Shown: positions 1 to 11,871, counted from the first letter of the stretch. The stretch: DNA of 64,000 nt from Serratia nevei (GCF_037948395.1 NZ_CP149940.1:1-64000), one strand, 5' to 3'. The notes: generated from the sequence alone by a model not told the origin. Program-made: numbers and translations.

Positions 1-1395
1 GTGTCACTTTCGCTTTGGCAGCAGTGTCTTGCCCGATTGCAGGATGAGTTACCTGCCACAGAATTTAGTATGTGGATTCGCCCATTGCAGGCGGAACTGA
101 GTGACAACACCCTGGCGCTGTACGCGCCTAACCGTTTTGTGCTGGATTGGGTTCGCGATAAGTACTTAAACAACATCAATGGTCTGCTGAATGATTTCTG
201 CGGCACGGATGCGCCTTTGCTGCGTTTTGAAGTCGGCAGCAAGCCGATCACGCAGGTGATCAGCCAGACCGTGACCGCCAGCGTCAGCAGCGCCCCCGCA
301 GCCCCGGCGGCACGCACGGCCGCGCCTTCGCGCCCGAGCTGGGACAACGCGGCGGCGCAACCCGAGCTCTCTTACCGCTCCAACGTCAACCCCAAGCACA
401 CCTTCGACAACTTCGTCGAGGGTAAGTCCAACCAGCTGGCGCGCGCGGCGGCTCGCCAGGTGGCGGACAACCCGGGCGGCGCCTACAACCCGCTGTTCCT
501 GTATGGCGGCACCGGCCTGGGTAAAACTCACCTGCTGCACGCGGTCGGCAACGGCATCATGGCGCGCAAAGCCAACGCCAAAGTGGTCTACATGCACTCG
601 GAACGCTTCGTGCAGGACATGGTCAAAGCGTTGCAGAACAATGCCATCGAAGAGTTTAAGCGCTACTACCGTTCGGTCGACGCCTTGCTGATCGATGACA
701 TCCAATTCTTCGCCAACAAGGAGCGTTCGCAGGAAGAGTTCTTCCATACCTTTAACGCCCTGTTGGAAGGCAATCAGCAGATCATCCTGACCTCGGATCG
801 CTACCCTAAAGAGATCAACGGGGTGGAAGATCGTTTGAAGTCCCGCTTCGGCTGGGGGCTGACGGTGGCGATCGAGCCGCCGGAGCTGGAAACCCGCGTG
901 GCGATCCTGATGAAAAAGGCCGACGAGAACGACATTCGCCTGCCGGGCGAAGTGGCGTTCTTCATCGCCAAGCGCCTGCGTTCCAACGTGCGTGAGCTCG
1001 AAGGGGCGCTGAACCGCGTGATCGCCAACGCCAACTTTACCGGCCGGGCCATCACCATCGATTTCGTGCGCGAAGCGCTGCGCGATCTGCTGGCGCTGCA
1101 GGAAAAGCTGGTCACCATCGACAATATTCAAAAGACGGTGGCGGAGTATTACAAGATTAAAGTCGCGGATTTGCTGTCCAAGCGGCGTTCGCGATCCGTT
1201 GCCCGCCCACGCCAGATGGCGATGGCGCTGGCGAAGGAACTCACCAACCACAGCCTGCCGGAAATCGGCGATGCGTTTGGTGGCCGCGACCATACCACGG
1301 TGTTGCACGCCTGCCGGAAAATCGAGCAGCTGCGTGAGGAAAGTCACGACATCAAAGAAGATTTCTCCAATTTAATCAGAACATTATCTTCATAG
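1..1395 (+). CDS. dnaA: Chromosomal replication initiator DnaA
   Basis: DnaA binds DnaA boxes at oriC, melts the origin and loads DnaB helicase. The 464-residue product has the family's usual length. It has an N-terminal oligomerisation domain, a low-complexity Ala/Pro linker around residues 95-125, an AAA+ domain with Walker A GGTGLGKT (about 169-176) and Walker B LLIDDIQF (about 229-236), and the C-terminal DnaA-box helix-turn-helix with [15 protein letters not shown] near residue 430. It starts with GTG at the first base of the window, so promoter and ribosome binding site are not visible. dnaN follows after 4 bases, as in other Enterobacterales, where dnaA-dnaN-recF form one transcription unit. 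Confidence 0.98.
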   Translation: MSLSLWQQCLARLQDELPATEFSMWIRPLQAELSDNTLALYAPNRFVLDWVRDKYLNNINGLLNDFCGTDAPLLRFEVGSKPITQVISQTVTASVSSAPAAPAARTAAPSRPSWDNAAAQPELSYRSNVNPKHTFDNFVEGKSNQLARAAARQVADNPGGAYNPLFLYGGTGLGKTHLLHAVGNGIMARKANAKVVYMHSERFVQDMVKALQNNAIEEFKRYYRSVDALLIDDIQFFANKERSQEEFFHTFNALLEGNQQIILTSDRYPKEINGVEDRLKSRFGWGLTVAIEPPELETRVAILMKKADENDIRLPGEVAFFIAKRLRSNVRELEGALNRVIANANFTGRAITIDFVREALRDLLALQEKLVTIDNIQKTVAEYYKIKVADLLSKRRSRSVARPRQMAMALAKELTNHSLPEIGDAFGGRDHTTVLHACRKIEQLREESHDIKEDFSNLIRTLSS

Positions 1396-1399
1396 CGCT

Positions 1400-2500
1400 A
1401 TGAAATTTATCGTTGAACGTGAGCATCTGCTAAAACCGCTGCAACAGGTGAGCAGCCCGCTGGGCGGCCGCCCGACCTTGCCGATCCTGGGCAACCTGCT
1501 GCTGCAGGTGACGGAAGGCTCCCTGCTGCTGACCGGCACCGATCTGGAGATGGAGATGGTGGCGCGCGTCGCCCTGTCCCAACCGCACGAGCCGGGCGCG
1601 ACCACCGTGCCCGCGCGTAAATTCTTTGATATCTGCCGTGGCCTGCCGGAAGGGGCGGAGATCGCCGTCACGCTGGAGAGCGAGCGCATGCTGGTGCGGT
1701 CCGGCCGCAGCCGCTTCTCGCTGTCCACGCTGCCGGCGGCGGACTTCCCGAACCTGGACGACTGGCAGAGCGAGGTGGAGTTCACCTTGCCGCAGGCGAC
1801 GCTGAAGCGCCTGATCGAAGCCACCCAGTTCTCGATGGCCCATCAGGACGTGCGTTACTACCTGAACGGCATGCTGTTTGAAACCGAAGGCGAGGAGCTG
1901 CGCACCGTCGCGACCGACGGCCACCGCCTGGCGGTGTGCTCGATGCCGATCGGCCAACAGCTGCCTTCGCATTCGGTGATCGTGCCGCGTAAAGGGGTGA
2001 TGGAGCTGGTGCGTCTGCTGGACGGCGGCGATTCGCTGCTGCAGCTGCAGATCGGCAGCAACAACATTCGCGCCCACGTCGGCGATTTCATCTTCACCTC
2101 CAAGCTGGTTGACGGCCGTTTCCCGGACTATCGCCGCGTCTTGCCAAAGAACCCGGATAAAACGCTGGAAGCCGGCTGCGATCTGCTCAAGCAGGCGTTT
2201 GCGCGCGCGGCCATTCTCTCGAACGAGAAATTCCGCGGCGTGCGGCTGTACGTCAGCCAGAACCAGCTGAAGATCACTGCCAACAACCCGGAGCAGGAAG
2301 AGGCGGAAGAGATCCTCGACGTCAGCTACGACGGCGCGGAGATGGAGATCGGCTTCAACGTCAGCTACGTGCTGGACGTGTTGAACGCGCTCAAGTGTGA
2401 AGACGTGCGCCTGCTGTTGACCGACTCGGTCTCCAGCGTGCAGATCGAAGACGGCGCCAGCCAGGCGGCGGCCTACGTTGTCATGCCAATGCGGTTGTAG
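1400..2500 (+). CDS. dnaN: DNA polymerase III beta sliding clamp
   Basis: This is the ring-shaped processivity clamp that tethers DNA polymerase III and other polymerases to DNA. The 366-residue product starts MKFIVEREHLLKPLQQVS and ends YVVMPMRL, both typical of enterobacterial DnaN, and has the three-domain length expected of the family. It begins 4 bases after the dnaA stop and is probably co-transcribed with dnaA and translationally coupled. recF follows after 45 bases. Confidence 0.98.
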   Translation: MKFIVEREHLLKPLQQVSSPLGGRPTLPILGNLLLQVTEGSLLLTGTDLEMEMVARVALSQPHEPGATTVPARKFFDICRGLPEGAEIAVTLESERMLVRSGRSRFSLSTLPAADFPNLDDWQSEVEFTLPQATLKRLIEATQFSMAHQDVRYYLNGMLFETEGEELRTVATDGHRLAVCSMPIGQQLPSHSVIVPRKGVMELVRLLDGGDSLLQLQIGSNNIRAHVGDFIFTSKLVDGRFPDYRRVLPKNPDKTLEAGCDLLKQAFARAAILSNEKFRGVRLYVSQNQLKITANNPEQEEAEEILDVSYDGAEMEIGFNVSYVLDVLNALKCEDVRLLLTDSVSSVQIEDGASQAAAYVVMPMRL

Positions 2501-2545
2501 TCTCGTTACCTTGAATTACAGCACCGTCATCGGTAAAGAGATTGC

Positions 2546-3631
2546 ATGGCTCTGACGCGTTTATTGATTAAAGATTTCCGCAATATCGAGGCGGCGGATT
2601 TGGCGCTGGCGCCGGGATTCAACTTCCTGGTCGGCGCCAACGGCAGCGGCAAGACCAGCGTGCTGGAAGCGGTATATACGCTCGGGCACGGCCGCGCCTT
2701 TCGCAGCCTGCAGGCCGGTCGGGTGATCCGTCACGACCAGCCGGAGTTCGTGCTGCACGGCCGCATAGAAGGTACGGAGCGCGAGCTGTCGGTAGGATTG
2801 AGCAAGAGCCGTCAGGGTGACAGCAAAGTACGCATCGATGGCAGCGACGGCCACAAGGTGGCCGAGCTGGCGCAGCTGCTGCCCATGCAGCTGATCACCC
2901 CCGAAGGTTTTACCCTGCTGAACGGCGGGCCGAAATTCCGGCGCGCCTTCCTTGACTGGGGCTGTTTTCATAACGAACCCGGTTTTTTCACCGCCTGGAG
3001 CAACCTGAAACGGTTACTGAAGCAGCGCAATGCCGCGCTGCGCCAGGTGAGTCGCTATGCGCAGATCCGCGCCTGGGATCAGGAACTGATCCCGCTCGCG
3101 GAGCGCATCAGCGAATGGCGGGCGGAATACAGCGACGCGATCGCCGCGGATATCACCGCGACCTGCGCGCAGTTTCTGCCTGAATTCGCCCTGAGCTTCT
3201 CCTTCCAGCGCGGCTGGGACAAAGAGAGCGACTACGGCGAGCTGCTGGAGCGCCAGTTCGAGCGCGACAGGGCGTTGACCTATACCGCGGTGGGGCCGCA
3301 TAAAGCGGACTTCCGCATTCGTGCCGACGGCACGCCGGTAGAGGATTTGTTATCGCGCGGTCAGCTTAAGCTGCTGATGTGCGCGTTGCGCTTGGCGCAG
3401 GGTGAGTTTCTCACCCGGCAGAGCGGGCGGCGTTGCCTGTATCTGATTGATGATTTTGCCTCCGAGCTGGACACCGGCCGTCGCCGGTTGCTGGCCGATC
3501 GCCTGAAAGCCACCCAGGCCCAGGTTTTTGTCAGCGCGGTCAGCGCTGAACAAGTGACCGACATGGCCGGTGAAAAGGGCAAGATGTTCCGCGTGGAACA
3601 GGGTAAAATAGAGGTTCAACCACAGGACTAA
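2546..3631 (+). CDS. recF: DNA replication and repair protein RecF
   Basis: RecF is an SMC-like ATPase that works with RecO and RecR to load RecA at single-strand gaps. The 361-residue product has Walker [10 protein letters not shown] at residues 30-38, a signature-like segment [17 protein letters not shown] in the C-terminal half, and Walker [13 protein letters not shown]. Length and start ([15 protein letters not shown]) match enterobacterial RecF. It lies between dnaN and gyrB in the conserved order, with an 18-base gap before gyrB. Confidence 0.97.
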   Translation: MALTRLLIKDFRNIEAADLALAPGFNFLVGANGSGKTSVLEAVYTLGHGRAFRSLQAGRVIRHDQPEFVLHGRIEGTERELSVGLSKSRQGDSKVRIDGSDGHKVAELAQLLPMQLITPEGFTLLNGGPKFRRAFLDWGCFHNEPGFFTAWSNLKRLLKQRNAALRQVSRYAQIRAWDQELIPLAERISEWRAEYSDAIAADITATCAQFLPEFALSFSFQRGWDKESDYGELLERQFERDRALTYTAVGPHKADFRIRADGTPVEDLLSRGQLKLLMCALRLAQGEFLTRQSGRRCLYLIDDFASELDTGRRRLLADRLKATQAQVFVSAVSAEQVTDMAGEKGKMFRVEQGKIEVQPQD

Positions 3632-6064
<2,433 letters not shown>

Positions 6065-6081
6065 TGCGTTAATGGCTGTGA

Positions 6082-6115
6082 AAATCCGCGCCGGGCGACC
6101 CGCGCGGATTTTTTT
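6082..6115 (+). terminator. Rho-independent terminator of gyrB
   Basis: A 10-bp perfect stem (AAATCCGCGC paired with GCGCGGATTT) with a 10-base GC-rich loop is followed by a run of T, starting 18 bases after the gyrB stop. Confidence 0.85.
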
Positions 6116-6188
6116 ACGCCTTTTCTGGCGCTGACAGCCGAGGCTGAAACGCGTTAGCATGAGAAAAAACCACTGGGAGAAGCGTTGA

Positions 6189-7004
6189 ATGGCTATTGAA
6201 CTGATTGCGATCGACATGGACGGCACGTTGCTGGATCCGCAGCACCAAATCACGCCGGCGGTAAAGCAGGCTATCGCGGCGGCGCGGCGCAAAGGGGTGC
6301 ACGTGGTGCTGGCCACCGGGCGGCCTTATGTCGGCGTGCAGGACTATCTGCGCCAGTTGGACATTCAGGGCCCCGGCGATTTCTGTATAACCTATAACGG
6401 CGCACTGGTGCTGCGTGCGGTCGACGGCGCCTGCATCCTGCAGGAAACGCTGGGCTTCGAGGACTATCTGCACTTCGAGCAGATGGCGCGCGAGTTCGGC
6501 GTTCACTACCAGGCGTTTGATTTCGACACCCTGTATACCCCGAATAAAGACATTGGCAAATACACCATACACGAGGCGGCAATGACCGGTATTCCGCTGA
6601 AATACCGCAGCGTGGAGGAGATGGATCGCCAGATGCGTTTCCCTAAAGTGATGATGATCGACGAGCCGGAGCTGCTGGATAGCGCCATTGCGCGCATCCC
6701 GGCGGAAACGCGCGAGCGTTACACCATTCTGAAAAGCGCGCCTTACTTCCTCGAAATCCTGCATAAGAACGTCGATAAGGGCGCCGGGGTGAGAATGCTG
6801 GCCGAGCACCTCGGCGTGGCGCGGGAAAACATCATGACGCTGGGGGATCAGGCCAACGATACGGCGATGATTGAGTATGCCGGCGTCGGCGTGGCGATGG
6901 GCAATGCCATTCCCGAGCTGAAAGCGGTGGCGCAGTTTGTCACCAGCGCCAATACCGAAGACGGCGTGGCGCGCGCCATCGAGAAGTTCGTGCTCAACGG
7001 CTGA
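6189..7004 (+). CDS. yidA: Cof-type HAD sugar phosphatase YidA
   Basis: YidA is a haloacid dehalogenase superfamily phosphatase that hydrolyses small sugar phosphates and related metabolites in the cytoplasm. The 271-residue product has HAD motif I DMDGTLL (D9 and D11), motif II in VLATGRP, the motif III lysine region near LEILHKNVDKG, and motif IV GDQANDTAMI, with a C2-type cap between. The sequence follows E. coli YidA over its full length, and yidA lies near gyrB there as well. E. coli has yidB between the two; it is missing here. A hairpin shared with the converging gene follows. Confidence 0.95.
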   Translation: MAIELIAIDMDGTLLDPQHQITPAVKQAIAAARRKGVHVVLATGRPYVGVQDYLRQLDIQGPGDFCITYNGALVLRAVDGACILQETLGFEDYLHFEQMAREFGVHYQAFDFDTLYTPNKDIGKYTIHEAAMTGIPLKYRSVEEMDRQMRFPKVMMIDEPELLDSAIARIPAETRERYTILKSAPYFLEILHKNVDKGAGVRMLAEHLGVARENIMTLGDQANDTAMIEYAGVGVAMGNAIPELKAVAQFVTSANTEDGVARAIEKFVLNG

Positions 7005-7010
7005 TAAAAT

Positions 7011-7032
7011 GGGGCGCTGCGGCGCCCCTTTA
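7011..7032. terminator. Shared hairpin terminator between yidA and the eutC-like gene
   Basis: A 7-bp GC stem (GGGGCGC paired with GCGCCCC) with a four-base loop is followed by TTTAT. It lies between converging genes and overlaps the last codons of the minus-strand gene. Confidence 0.6.
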
Positions 7033-7971
7033 TATTGCCGCCAACACCCCTTTGGCGATCTGCAGATCCTGAATCGCCAGCCCGGTAAGATCGGCGATGG
7101 TGATGTGCTGCGGCTCGCTTCGCAACCGCCCGCCCTGTGCCAAGAGGGCGCCCATTTCGACGATTGGCGTTGAAGTGAGCCTAGTTTGCCGATAAGCCGT
7201 CGCGATCTCGCCGTAGTCAGCACATTGCGCCAGCGCATCGACCAGCAGCGCGTCCGCATTGGCCACCAGATCGGTCGCCAGCTCCTGCTTGCCTGGCGCG
7301 TCGGCGCCCACGGCGGTGATGTGCGTGCCGGGCCGGATATCCGCCGCCTGCAAGATCGGTTCGCGGCTGGGCGTGGTGGTCACGATCAGCTGACAGTGCG
7401 CCGCCAGCTCCGCCGCGTCCTGCGTGGTCAGCACCCGAAAACCTTCTGCCTCGGCATCGCGCCGATACGCCGTCAGCGCCTGTTCGTTGCGGCCCCACAC
7501 CCACACCTCGCGGCAGTCGGTCACCGGTTTCAGGCATTGTAGCTGTAGCCGCGCCTGCAGGCCGGTACCGACCATGCCGATCGCCTGAATATGCGGCGGC
7601 GCGCACAGCTCGGCGGCGATGCGGCCGGCCAGTGCGGTGCGCAGCGCGGTCATCCAGCCCTCATCCTGCAGCAGCGCCCGGGGTTCGCCGGTCTGGGCGG
7701 AGAACGCCATCACCAATCCCTGATTGCTGGCCAGGCCGCGTTCGGCGTTGCGATAGAAACCGGCGGACACCTTGACCACGAACAGCTCGTCGCCTTCCAG
7801 CCAGGCGGATTTGATGCAGCAATCGCCGGCGGCCTGTTCGAACAGGAAATGCTGCACCGGCGGCTGTTGCACCTGCCGCTGCGAATAGGCGATAAATCCC
7901 TGCTTCAGCAGCGCGGTTATGGCCTCGGCGTCGAACGCGGCGAGGATTTGCTGCTGATTAAGGATGCGCAT
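7030..7971 (-). CDS. Ornithine cyclodeaminase/mu-crystallin family protein, EutC-like
   Basis: The 313-residue product is an NAD(P)-dependent ornithine cyclodeaminase/mu-crystallin family enzyme. Family members act as imine reductases, amino acid dehydrogenases or ornithine cyclodeaminases. The Rossmann nucleotide-binding motif GMVGTGLQARLQ lies in the middle, followed by WGRNEQALTAY. The start overlaps the end of the upstream PLP-dependent dehydratase gene by 14 bases, which implies translational coupling. This gene pair has the composition of eutB-eutC of ectoine/hydroxyectoine utilisation, but no other ectoine gene is visible. The substrate is therefore open: hydroxyectoine-derived intermediates, a hydroxy amino acid, or an imino acid are possible. 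In E. coli this interval between yidA and yidR holds the dgo operon and cbrA. Confidence 0.8.
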   Translation of the reverse strand: MRILNQQQILAAFDAEAITALLKQGFIAYSQRQVQQPPVQHFLFEQAAGDCCIKSAWLEGDELFVVKVSAGFYRNAERGLASNQGLVMAFSAQTGEPRALLQDEGWMTALRTALAGRIAAELCAPPHIQAIGMVGTGLQARLQLQCLKPVTDCREVWVWGRNEQALTAYRRDAEAEGFRVLTTQDAAELAAHCQLIVTTTPSREPILQAADIRPGTHITAVGADAPGKQELATDLVANADALLVDALAQCADYGEIATAYRQTRLTSTPIVEMGALLAQGGRLRSEPQHITIADLTGLAIQDLQIAKGVLAAI

Positions 7972-8926
7972 CGGCGATGGCCTTGAGGTATTTCTCCAGC
8001 ACGATGTTTTTACCGCACAGCACCACCGCCACTTTTTTCCCCTGATATTCCGGCGACAGCCTGATCGCCGCCGCCAGCGCCACGCCGGCCGCGCCTTCGA
8101 TAATCCACCGATCGCTGGCGGCGATCCGGCGCATCGCGTGTTTGATCTCTGCCTCGCTGACCAGCACTTTACGGTCGATCAGCTGTTGGCACAGGGGAAA
8201 GGTCACGGCGCCCGGCTCGACGCCGCCGGCGGTGCCGTCGGACAGCGTTTCTTGCTCTTCCACCGGGAAGATATGGCCCGCTTCCAGCGCGCTGTACATG
8301 CTGGTGGCGTTTTCCGGCCAGCAGGCGATAAGCTGCGTGTTCGGCGACAATTGCCGCAAAACGGTGCCGATACCGGCGATATAGCCACCACCGCCCACCG
8401 CCACGAACACGGCGTCCAGACCGGTGAGCTGTTCAACCAGCTCCATGCCGCAGGTGCCCTGGCCGGCGATCACCTGCTCGTCGTTATACGGCGAAATATA
8501 GGTTTTTCCCTGTTCGCGGGCGGCCTGTTCCCCGGCCAGTTCGGCGTTCAGCGCATCGCCCGGCACCAATTCCACGGTGCCGCCCAGCGCGCGGATGGTG
8601 TCTAGCTTGATGCTCGCCGCCGTCTCTGGCGCATACACCGTGACGCCAACGCCCATCAGCTGCCCCGCCAGGGCGACCGCCTGGCCGTGGTTGCCGGTTG
8701 AGGCGGCAATCACGCCGCGCCGGCGTTGTTCGCTATCCAGCAACCGTAGCTTGTTGCTGGCGCCGCGAAATTTAAAGGAGCCGGTGTGTTGCAGATGGTC
8801 GCATTTCAGATACAGCTCACAGCCGAGCTGCTGTGAAAGCAGCACGCTGCGCTCCAGGGGCGTGACCCGTACCTGAGGGCGCAGTTGCTGATGGGCAGAA
8901 ACAATGGCATCGAAGAGGGCGTTCAT
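7958..8926 (-). CDS. PLP-dependent threonine/serine dehydratase family protein, EutB-like
   Basis: This is a fold-type II pyridoxal-phosphate enzyme of the threonine dehydratase/serine racemase family. The PLP lysine lies in GSFKFRGASNK, the substrate loop is STGNHGQA, and the glycine-rich phosphate-binding loop is VAVGGGGYIAG. At 322 residues it is the catabolic single-domain type without a C-terminal ACT domain. I chose the ATG giving MNALFDAIVSAHQQL because it has a GGAG motif upstream; the longer open frame adds 35 residues with no family resemblance. It is first in a two-gene operon with the EutC-like gene. Reaction and pathway cannot be fixed from sequence. Confidence 0.8.
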   Translation of the reverse strand: MNALFDAIVSAHQQLRPQVRVTPLERSVLLSQQLGCELYLKCDHLQHTGSFKFRGASNKLRLLDSEQRRRGVIAASTGNHGQAVALAGQLMGVGVTVYAPETAASIKLDTIRALGGTVELVPGDALNAELAGEQAAREQGKTYISPYNDEQVIAGQGTCGMELVEQLTGLDAVFVAVGGGGYIAGIGTVLRQLSPNTQLIACWPENATSMYSALEAGHIFPVEEQETLSDGTAGGVEPGAVTFPLCQQLIDRKVLVSEAEIKHAMRRIAASDRWIIEGAAGVALAAAIRLSPEYQGKKVAVVLCGKNIVLEKYLKAIADAHP

Positions 8927-9152
8927 ACCGGCTCCAGAATGTTTTGGACTTAAAAATCCAGTTTGTACTTTTTTGTATTGATTGTAAACCCCGTCGCCCG
9001 ACCGCCGGGCAACCCGGCCCGCCAGCGGCAACGGCCGGGGAAGAGCATCGCGTTGGCGTTGAAAATAATCATTAACCTGTCGTTTAGCGACACGATTTTT
9101 TATTTATTTGCGTTAAGGAAGGCGCTGCCGCTGAATTATTTTGATAAAGGAA

Positions 9153-9239
9153 ATGAGAATGAAAAAAATAGCGCTCGCGGCATCCGCCTATACGGCATGG
9201 GCGCCGTTGAGTTTCGCCGCCAGGAATGCAAACGCCTAA
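9153..9239 (+). pseudogene. Very short open frame encoding only a signal-peptide-like segment
   Basis: An AAAGG motif precedes two in-frame ATGs (9153 and 9159). The frame encodes 26-28 residues with a basic start (MKKIALA), a hydrophobic stretch and an AxA-type end (NANA), then TAA at 9237. The frame stays open beyond that stop for about 45 more codons with plausible codon use (SAAYFLPTPSFGLND). It may be a secreted-protein gene broken by a stop, or a genuine tiny leader. No family was recognised. It lies in the 489-base space between the divergent eutB-like gene and yidR, in which I see nothing else gene-like. Confidence 0.3.
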
Positions 9240-9415
9240 TCGGCCGCTTATTTCCTGCCGACGCCGTCGTTCGGCTTAAATGATAAGACGCTGAAAAATA
9301 ATTGCGTCATTTCGAACCGAAAAATCCTCCCGCCTTACCCGCGCAGGCCATGTGAAACGCTGTCGCCGATCCGGTAAGATGGCGACTCAGTGCCGGCATG
9401 CGCAGGAGAACCGCC

Positions 9416-10696
9416 ATGAGCCATCGGGAAAAACAACTGACTTTCGACCCTCGCGGGCATCAGTTAACCAATATCAACGTCTGGACGCCGGACAGCCAAT
9501 GGCTGGCTTATGACGTGCGCCCGCGCGGCGCCTCTTTCACCGGTCTGAGCATCGAGCGGGTCAACGTCGCCAGCGGCGCGGTGGAGGTGGTTTATCGCGC
9601 CCAGCACGGCGCCCACGTCGGCGTGGTCACGGTCAGCCCCGATGCGCCGGCGCGCTATGCCTTTATCCACGGTCCGGAGCACCCCGACAGCGCCTGGCAG
9701 TATGATTTTCACCACCGCCGCGGGGTGATCGTCAGCGAACCGGATCGCGAGTTGGCCATCACCCTCGACGCGCTGGATATCACCGCCCCCTACACGCCCG
9801 GTGCGCTGCGCGGCGGCAGCCATGTGCACGTTTTCAGTCCGGACGGCAGCCGCCTCAGCTTTACCTACAACGACCACGTCATGCACGAACGCGATCCGGC
9901 GCGCGATCTGCGCAACGTCGGGGTGGCCGTGCCGCTGCACGGGGTCAATCCGCCGAAACAGCACCCGCGCGAGTATGACGGTAGCCACTATTGCGTGCTG
10001 GTCAGCGAGACGGTGCCGCAGCCGCAGCCGGGCAGCGATCAGATCAATCGCGCCTACGAAGAAGGCTGGATCGGCCGCGAGGGTTACCGTAAGGCCGACG
10101 GCAGCCGGCAGCGCTGGGCGTTGGCGTTTATCGGCGATACGCTGTCCGCCGCCGGCGAGAAGCTGCCGGAGGTGTTTATTGTCGATCTGCCGGAGAACGA
10201 TGCCGATTACGCCAGGGCGGGCGCTTTGCCGTTGCAGGGGACGGAAAGCGAGTTGCCGGCGCCGCCGCAGGGCGTCAGGCAGCGGCGGGTAACCTTTACC
10301 GGCGATCGTCGTTATCCGGGCGTTGCCGGTGCGCCGCGCCATTGGCTGCGCAGCTCGCCGGACGGCAGCCAAATCGCATTTTTGATGAAGGACGACGGAG
10401 GCGTGGTGCAGCTGTGGACGGTGTCGCCGAACGGCGGGGAGCCGCGGCAGGTGAGCCGCAGCGAGCATGACATCCAGTCAGCGTTCAGCTGGCACCCGCA
10501 GGGCGGGGCGATTGCCTTGGTGTGCGACAACAGCGTGATGCTGTGCGAGGTCGCCGGCGGCCGCCTGCAGCGTTTAACGCAGCGCAGCGCGCAACCGCCG
10601 TCGGCGGATGCCGTGGTGTTTTCACCGGATGGCAAGAAAGTGGCGTTTATGCGCGAGATAGCGGGGTTCAACCAGATCTTTGTGGTTGAGGTGTAA
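9416..10696 (+). CDS. yidR: YidR family protein (DUF3748), predicted beta-propeller
   Basis: The 426-residue product matches E. coli YidR (DUF3748), whose function is unknown. It carries several TolB/WD-like strand repeats containing SPDG (FSPDGSRLSF, SSPDGSQIAF, FSPDGKKVAFM), which suggests a six- or seven-bladed beta-propeller. No signal peptide is visible, so it is probably cytoplasmic. I chose the ATG giving MSHREKQLTFDPRG because CAGGAGA lies just upstream; an in-frame ATG 18 bases earlier contains that motif within its own codons. yidQ lies convergently downstream, as in E. coli. Confidence 0.9.
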   Translation: MSHREKQLTFDPRGHQLTNINVWTPDSQWLAYDVRPRGASFTGLSIERVNVASGAVEVVYRAQHGAHVGVVTVSPDAPARYAFIHGPEHPDSAWQYDFHHRRGVIVSEPDRELAITLDALDITAPYTPGALRGGSHVHVFSPDGSRLSFTYNDHVMHERDPARDLRNVGVAVPLHGVNPPKQHPREYDGSHYCVLVSETVPQPQPGSDQINRAYEEGWIGREGYRKADGSRQRWALAFIGDTLSAAGEKLPEVFIVDLPENDADYARAGALPLQGTESELPAPPQGVRQRRVTFTGDRRYPGVAGAPRHWLRSSPDGSQIAFLMKDDGGVVQLWTVSPNGGEPRQVSRSEHDIQSAFSWHPQGGAIALVCDNSVMLCEVAGGRLQRLTQRSAQPPSADAVVFSPDGKKVAFMREIAGFNQIFVVEV

Positions 10697-10698
10697 GG

Positions 10699-10715
10699 CG
10701 GGCCTGGCGGCCCGC
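10699..10715. terminator. Hairpin between converging yidR and yidQ
   Basis: GCGGGCC pairs with GGCCCGC around a short loop in the 30 bases between the two stop codons. No strong T run follows, so termination is only likely. Confidence 0.4.
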
Positions 10716-10726
10716 TGCGTGCGCGA

Positions 10727-11074
10727 TTAGTGGGTGGCGGTGCTGTCGTTGCCTTCGCCGGGATTGCCGGTTGCCGCCAGATTCTGCTGCTCGCTGCGCA
10801 GGATGCGCGCTTTTGGCGAGTCTGCGGTGGCGTCGTTGCCGGAACGCAGATAGTCGTAAGGCAGCAGTACGGTGTCCATCACCGCTGAGAACGGCAGATC
10901 CAGCGCCACCAGCGGCATCATCGCCCAGCTGGTGTTGTCGTCCTTCAGCATGTCCACGCTGGCGCGGGTGCCGGGGTAGTAACCCTGATTCGGGCCGGTA
11001 TGGCTCATCACGCTGGAGCAACCGCTGGTCGCCAACAACATGCAGCCCGTCGCTATCGCTTTCATCGTCGTCAT
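10727..11074 (-). CDS. yidQ: YceK/YidQ family lipoprotein
   Basis: The 115-residue product is a small predicted lipoprotein of the YidQ/YceK (DUF1375) family. The lipobox ATSGC places the acylated cysteine at residue 19, followed by SSVMSHTG. A conserved family segment around YPGTRAS and the later LPFSAVMDTVLLPYDY are present. Function is unknown. The start has AGGATGGA upstream; a second in-frame ATG lies three codons in. It is divergent from ibpA, with 309 bases between them, and converges on yidR, as in E. coli. Confidence 0.9.
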   Translation of the reverse strand: MTTMKAIATGCMLLATSGCSSVMSHTGPNQGYYPGTRASVDMLKDDNTSWAMMPLVALDLPFSAVMDTVLLPYDYLRSGNDATADSPKARILRSEQQNLAATGNPGEGNDSTATH

Positions 11075-11240
11075 TAATCCATCCTGCAGGGTTGCTGTTC
11101 CCCTAAATTAAGCTGATTTATAACATCCTGTTGCTGCTTTTAAAGAAGCAAAATCCCGCTCTGTGGCGGCTCTCTCACTTTAGTGTAAGTGGTAAAAAAA
11201 CTTTCGCCTAATCGGTGCGAAGTTTTTTTGATCCTCGCCT

Positions 11241-11268
11241 GTTGAATTGATGAAATCAACCCCCATTT
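11241..11268 (+). promoter_or_regulatory. Sigma-32 heat shock promoter of ibpAB
   Basis: GTTGAAT (-35) and CCCCATTT (-10) are separated by 13 bases and lie about 115 bases upstream of ibpA. This closely matches the sigma-32 consensus CTTGAAA-N13/14-CCCCATNT. The rest of the 11075-11383 interval holds the yidQ promoter side and the ibpA leader, with no additional gene seen. Confidence 0.8.
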
Positions 11269-11353
11269 TATCATCAGAGCCGAATTGAGAATTCGCCGTA
11301 AGGGAATTCTGGCTTAATTAGCCTGTCCAGAGTGGAAGGCGTATTTATTTCAA

Positions 11354-11386
11354 CCTCGCTGAAGTGCCTTAGGAGGCTGTTTTATG
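11354..11386 (+). promoter_or_regulatory. ROSE-type RNA thermometer hairpin covering the ibpA ribosome binding site
   Basis: CCTCGCT (11354-11360) can pair with the Shine-Dalgarno AGGAGG (11371-11376), leaving one unpaired G in the anti-Shine-Dalgarno strand. This is the hallmark U(U/C)GCU with bulged G of ROSE elements, which melt on heat shock. The ATG follows at 11384. Upstream leader sequence can form further stems typical of ROSE leaders, but I did not fold it. Confidence 0.75.
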
Positions 11387-11797
11387 CGTAATTTTGATCT
11401 TTCCCCGCTATACCGTTCCGCCATTGGCTTCGATCGCCTGTTCAACGCGCTGGAAGCCGGCCAGAGTCAGGGCAACGGCGGTTATCCGCCTTATAATGTC
11501 GAGCTGGTGGACGAAAATCATTATCGCATCGCCATCGCGGTAGCCGGGTTTGCCGAGCAGGAGCTGGAGATCACCACGCAAGATAATCTGCTGATCGTGC
11601 GCGGGGCGCACAATAACGAACCGGCAGAAAAAACCTATTTATACCAGGGCATCGCCGAGCGTAATTTCGAGCGTAAATTCCAGCTGGCCGAACATATTCA
11701 AATTAAAGGCGCCAAACTGGAGAATGGCCTGTTGTATATCGACATGCAACGCATCGTGCCGGAAACATTAAAACCGCGCCGCATCGAAATTAAATAA
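11384..11797 (+). CDS. ibpA: Small heat shock protein IbpA
   Basis: IbpA is an ATP-independent chaperone that coats aggregating proteins together with IbpB and hands them to ClpB/DnaK. The 137-residue product begins [17 protein letters not shown], contains the alpha-crystallin domain from about residue 33 to 125, and ends with an ERNFERKF strand and an [10 protein letters not shown]-terminal strand. Length equals E. coli IbpA. Expression is predicted to be controlled transcriptionally by the sigma-32 promoter and translationally by the hairpin over its ribosome binding site. ibpB follows after 100 bases. Confidence 0.97.
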   Translation: MRNFDLSPLYRSAIGFDRLFNALEAGQSQGNGGYPPYNVELVDENHYRIAIAVAGFAEQELEITTQDNLLIVRGAHNNEPAEKTYLYQGIAERNFERKFQLAEHIQIKGAKLENGLLYIDMQRIVPETLKPRRIEIK

Positions 11798-11871
11798 ATT
11801 TCCGTTTCGCCGGCAGGTACGCTGCCGGCAAATAATACCTAGCCTGCCGTCAGGGGGCTGAATAAACACAT

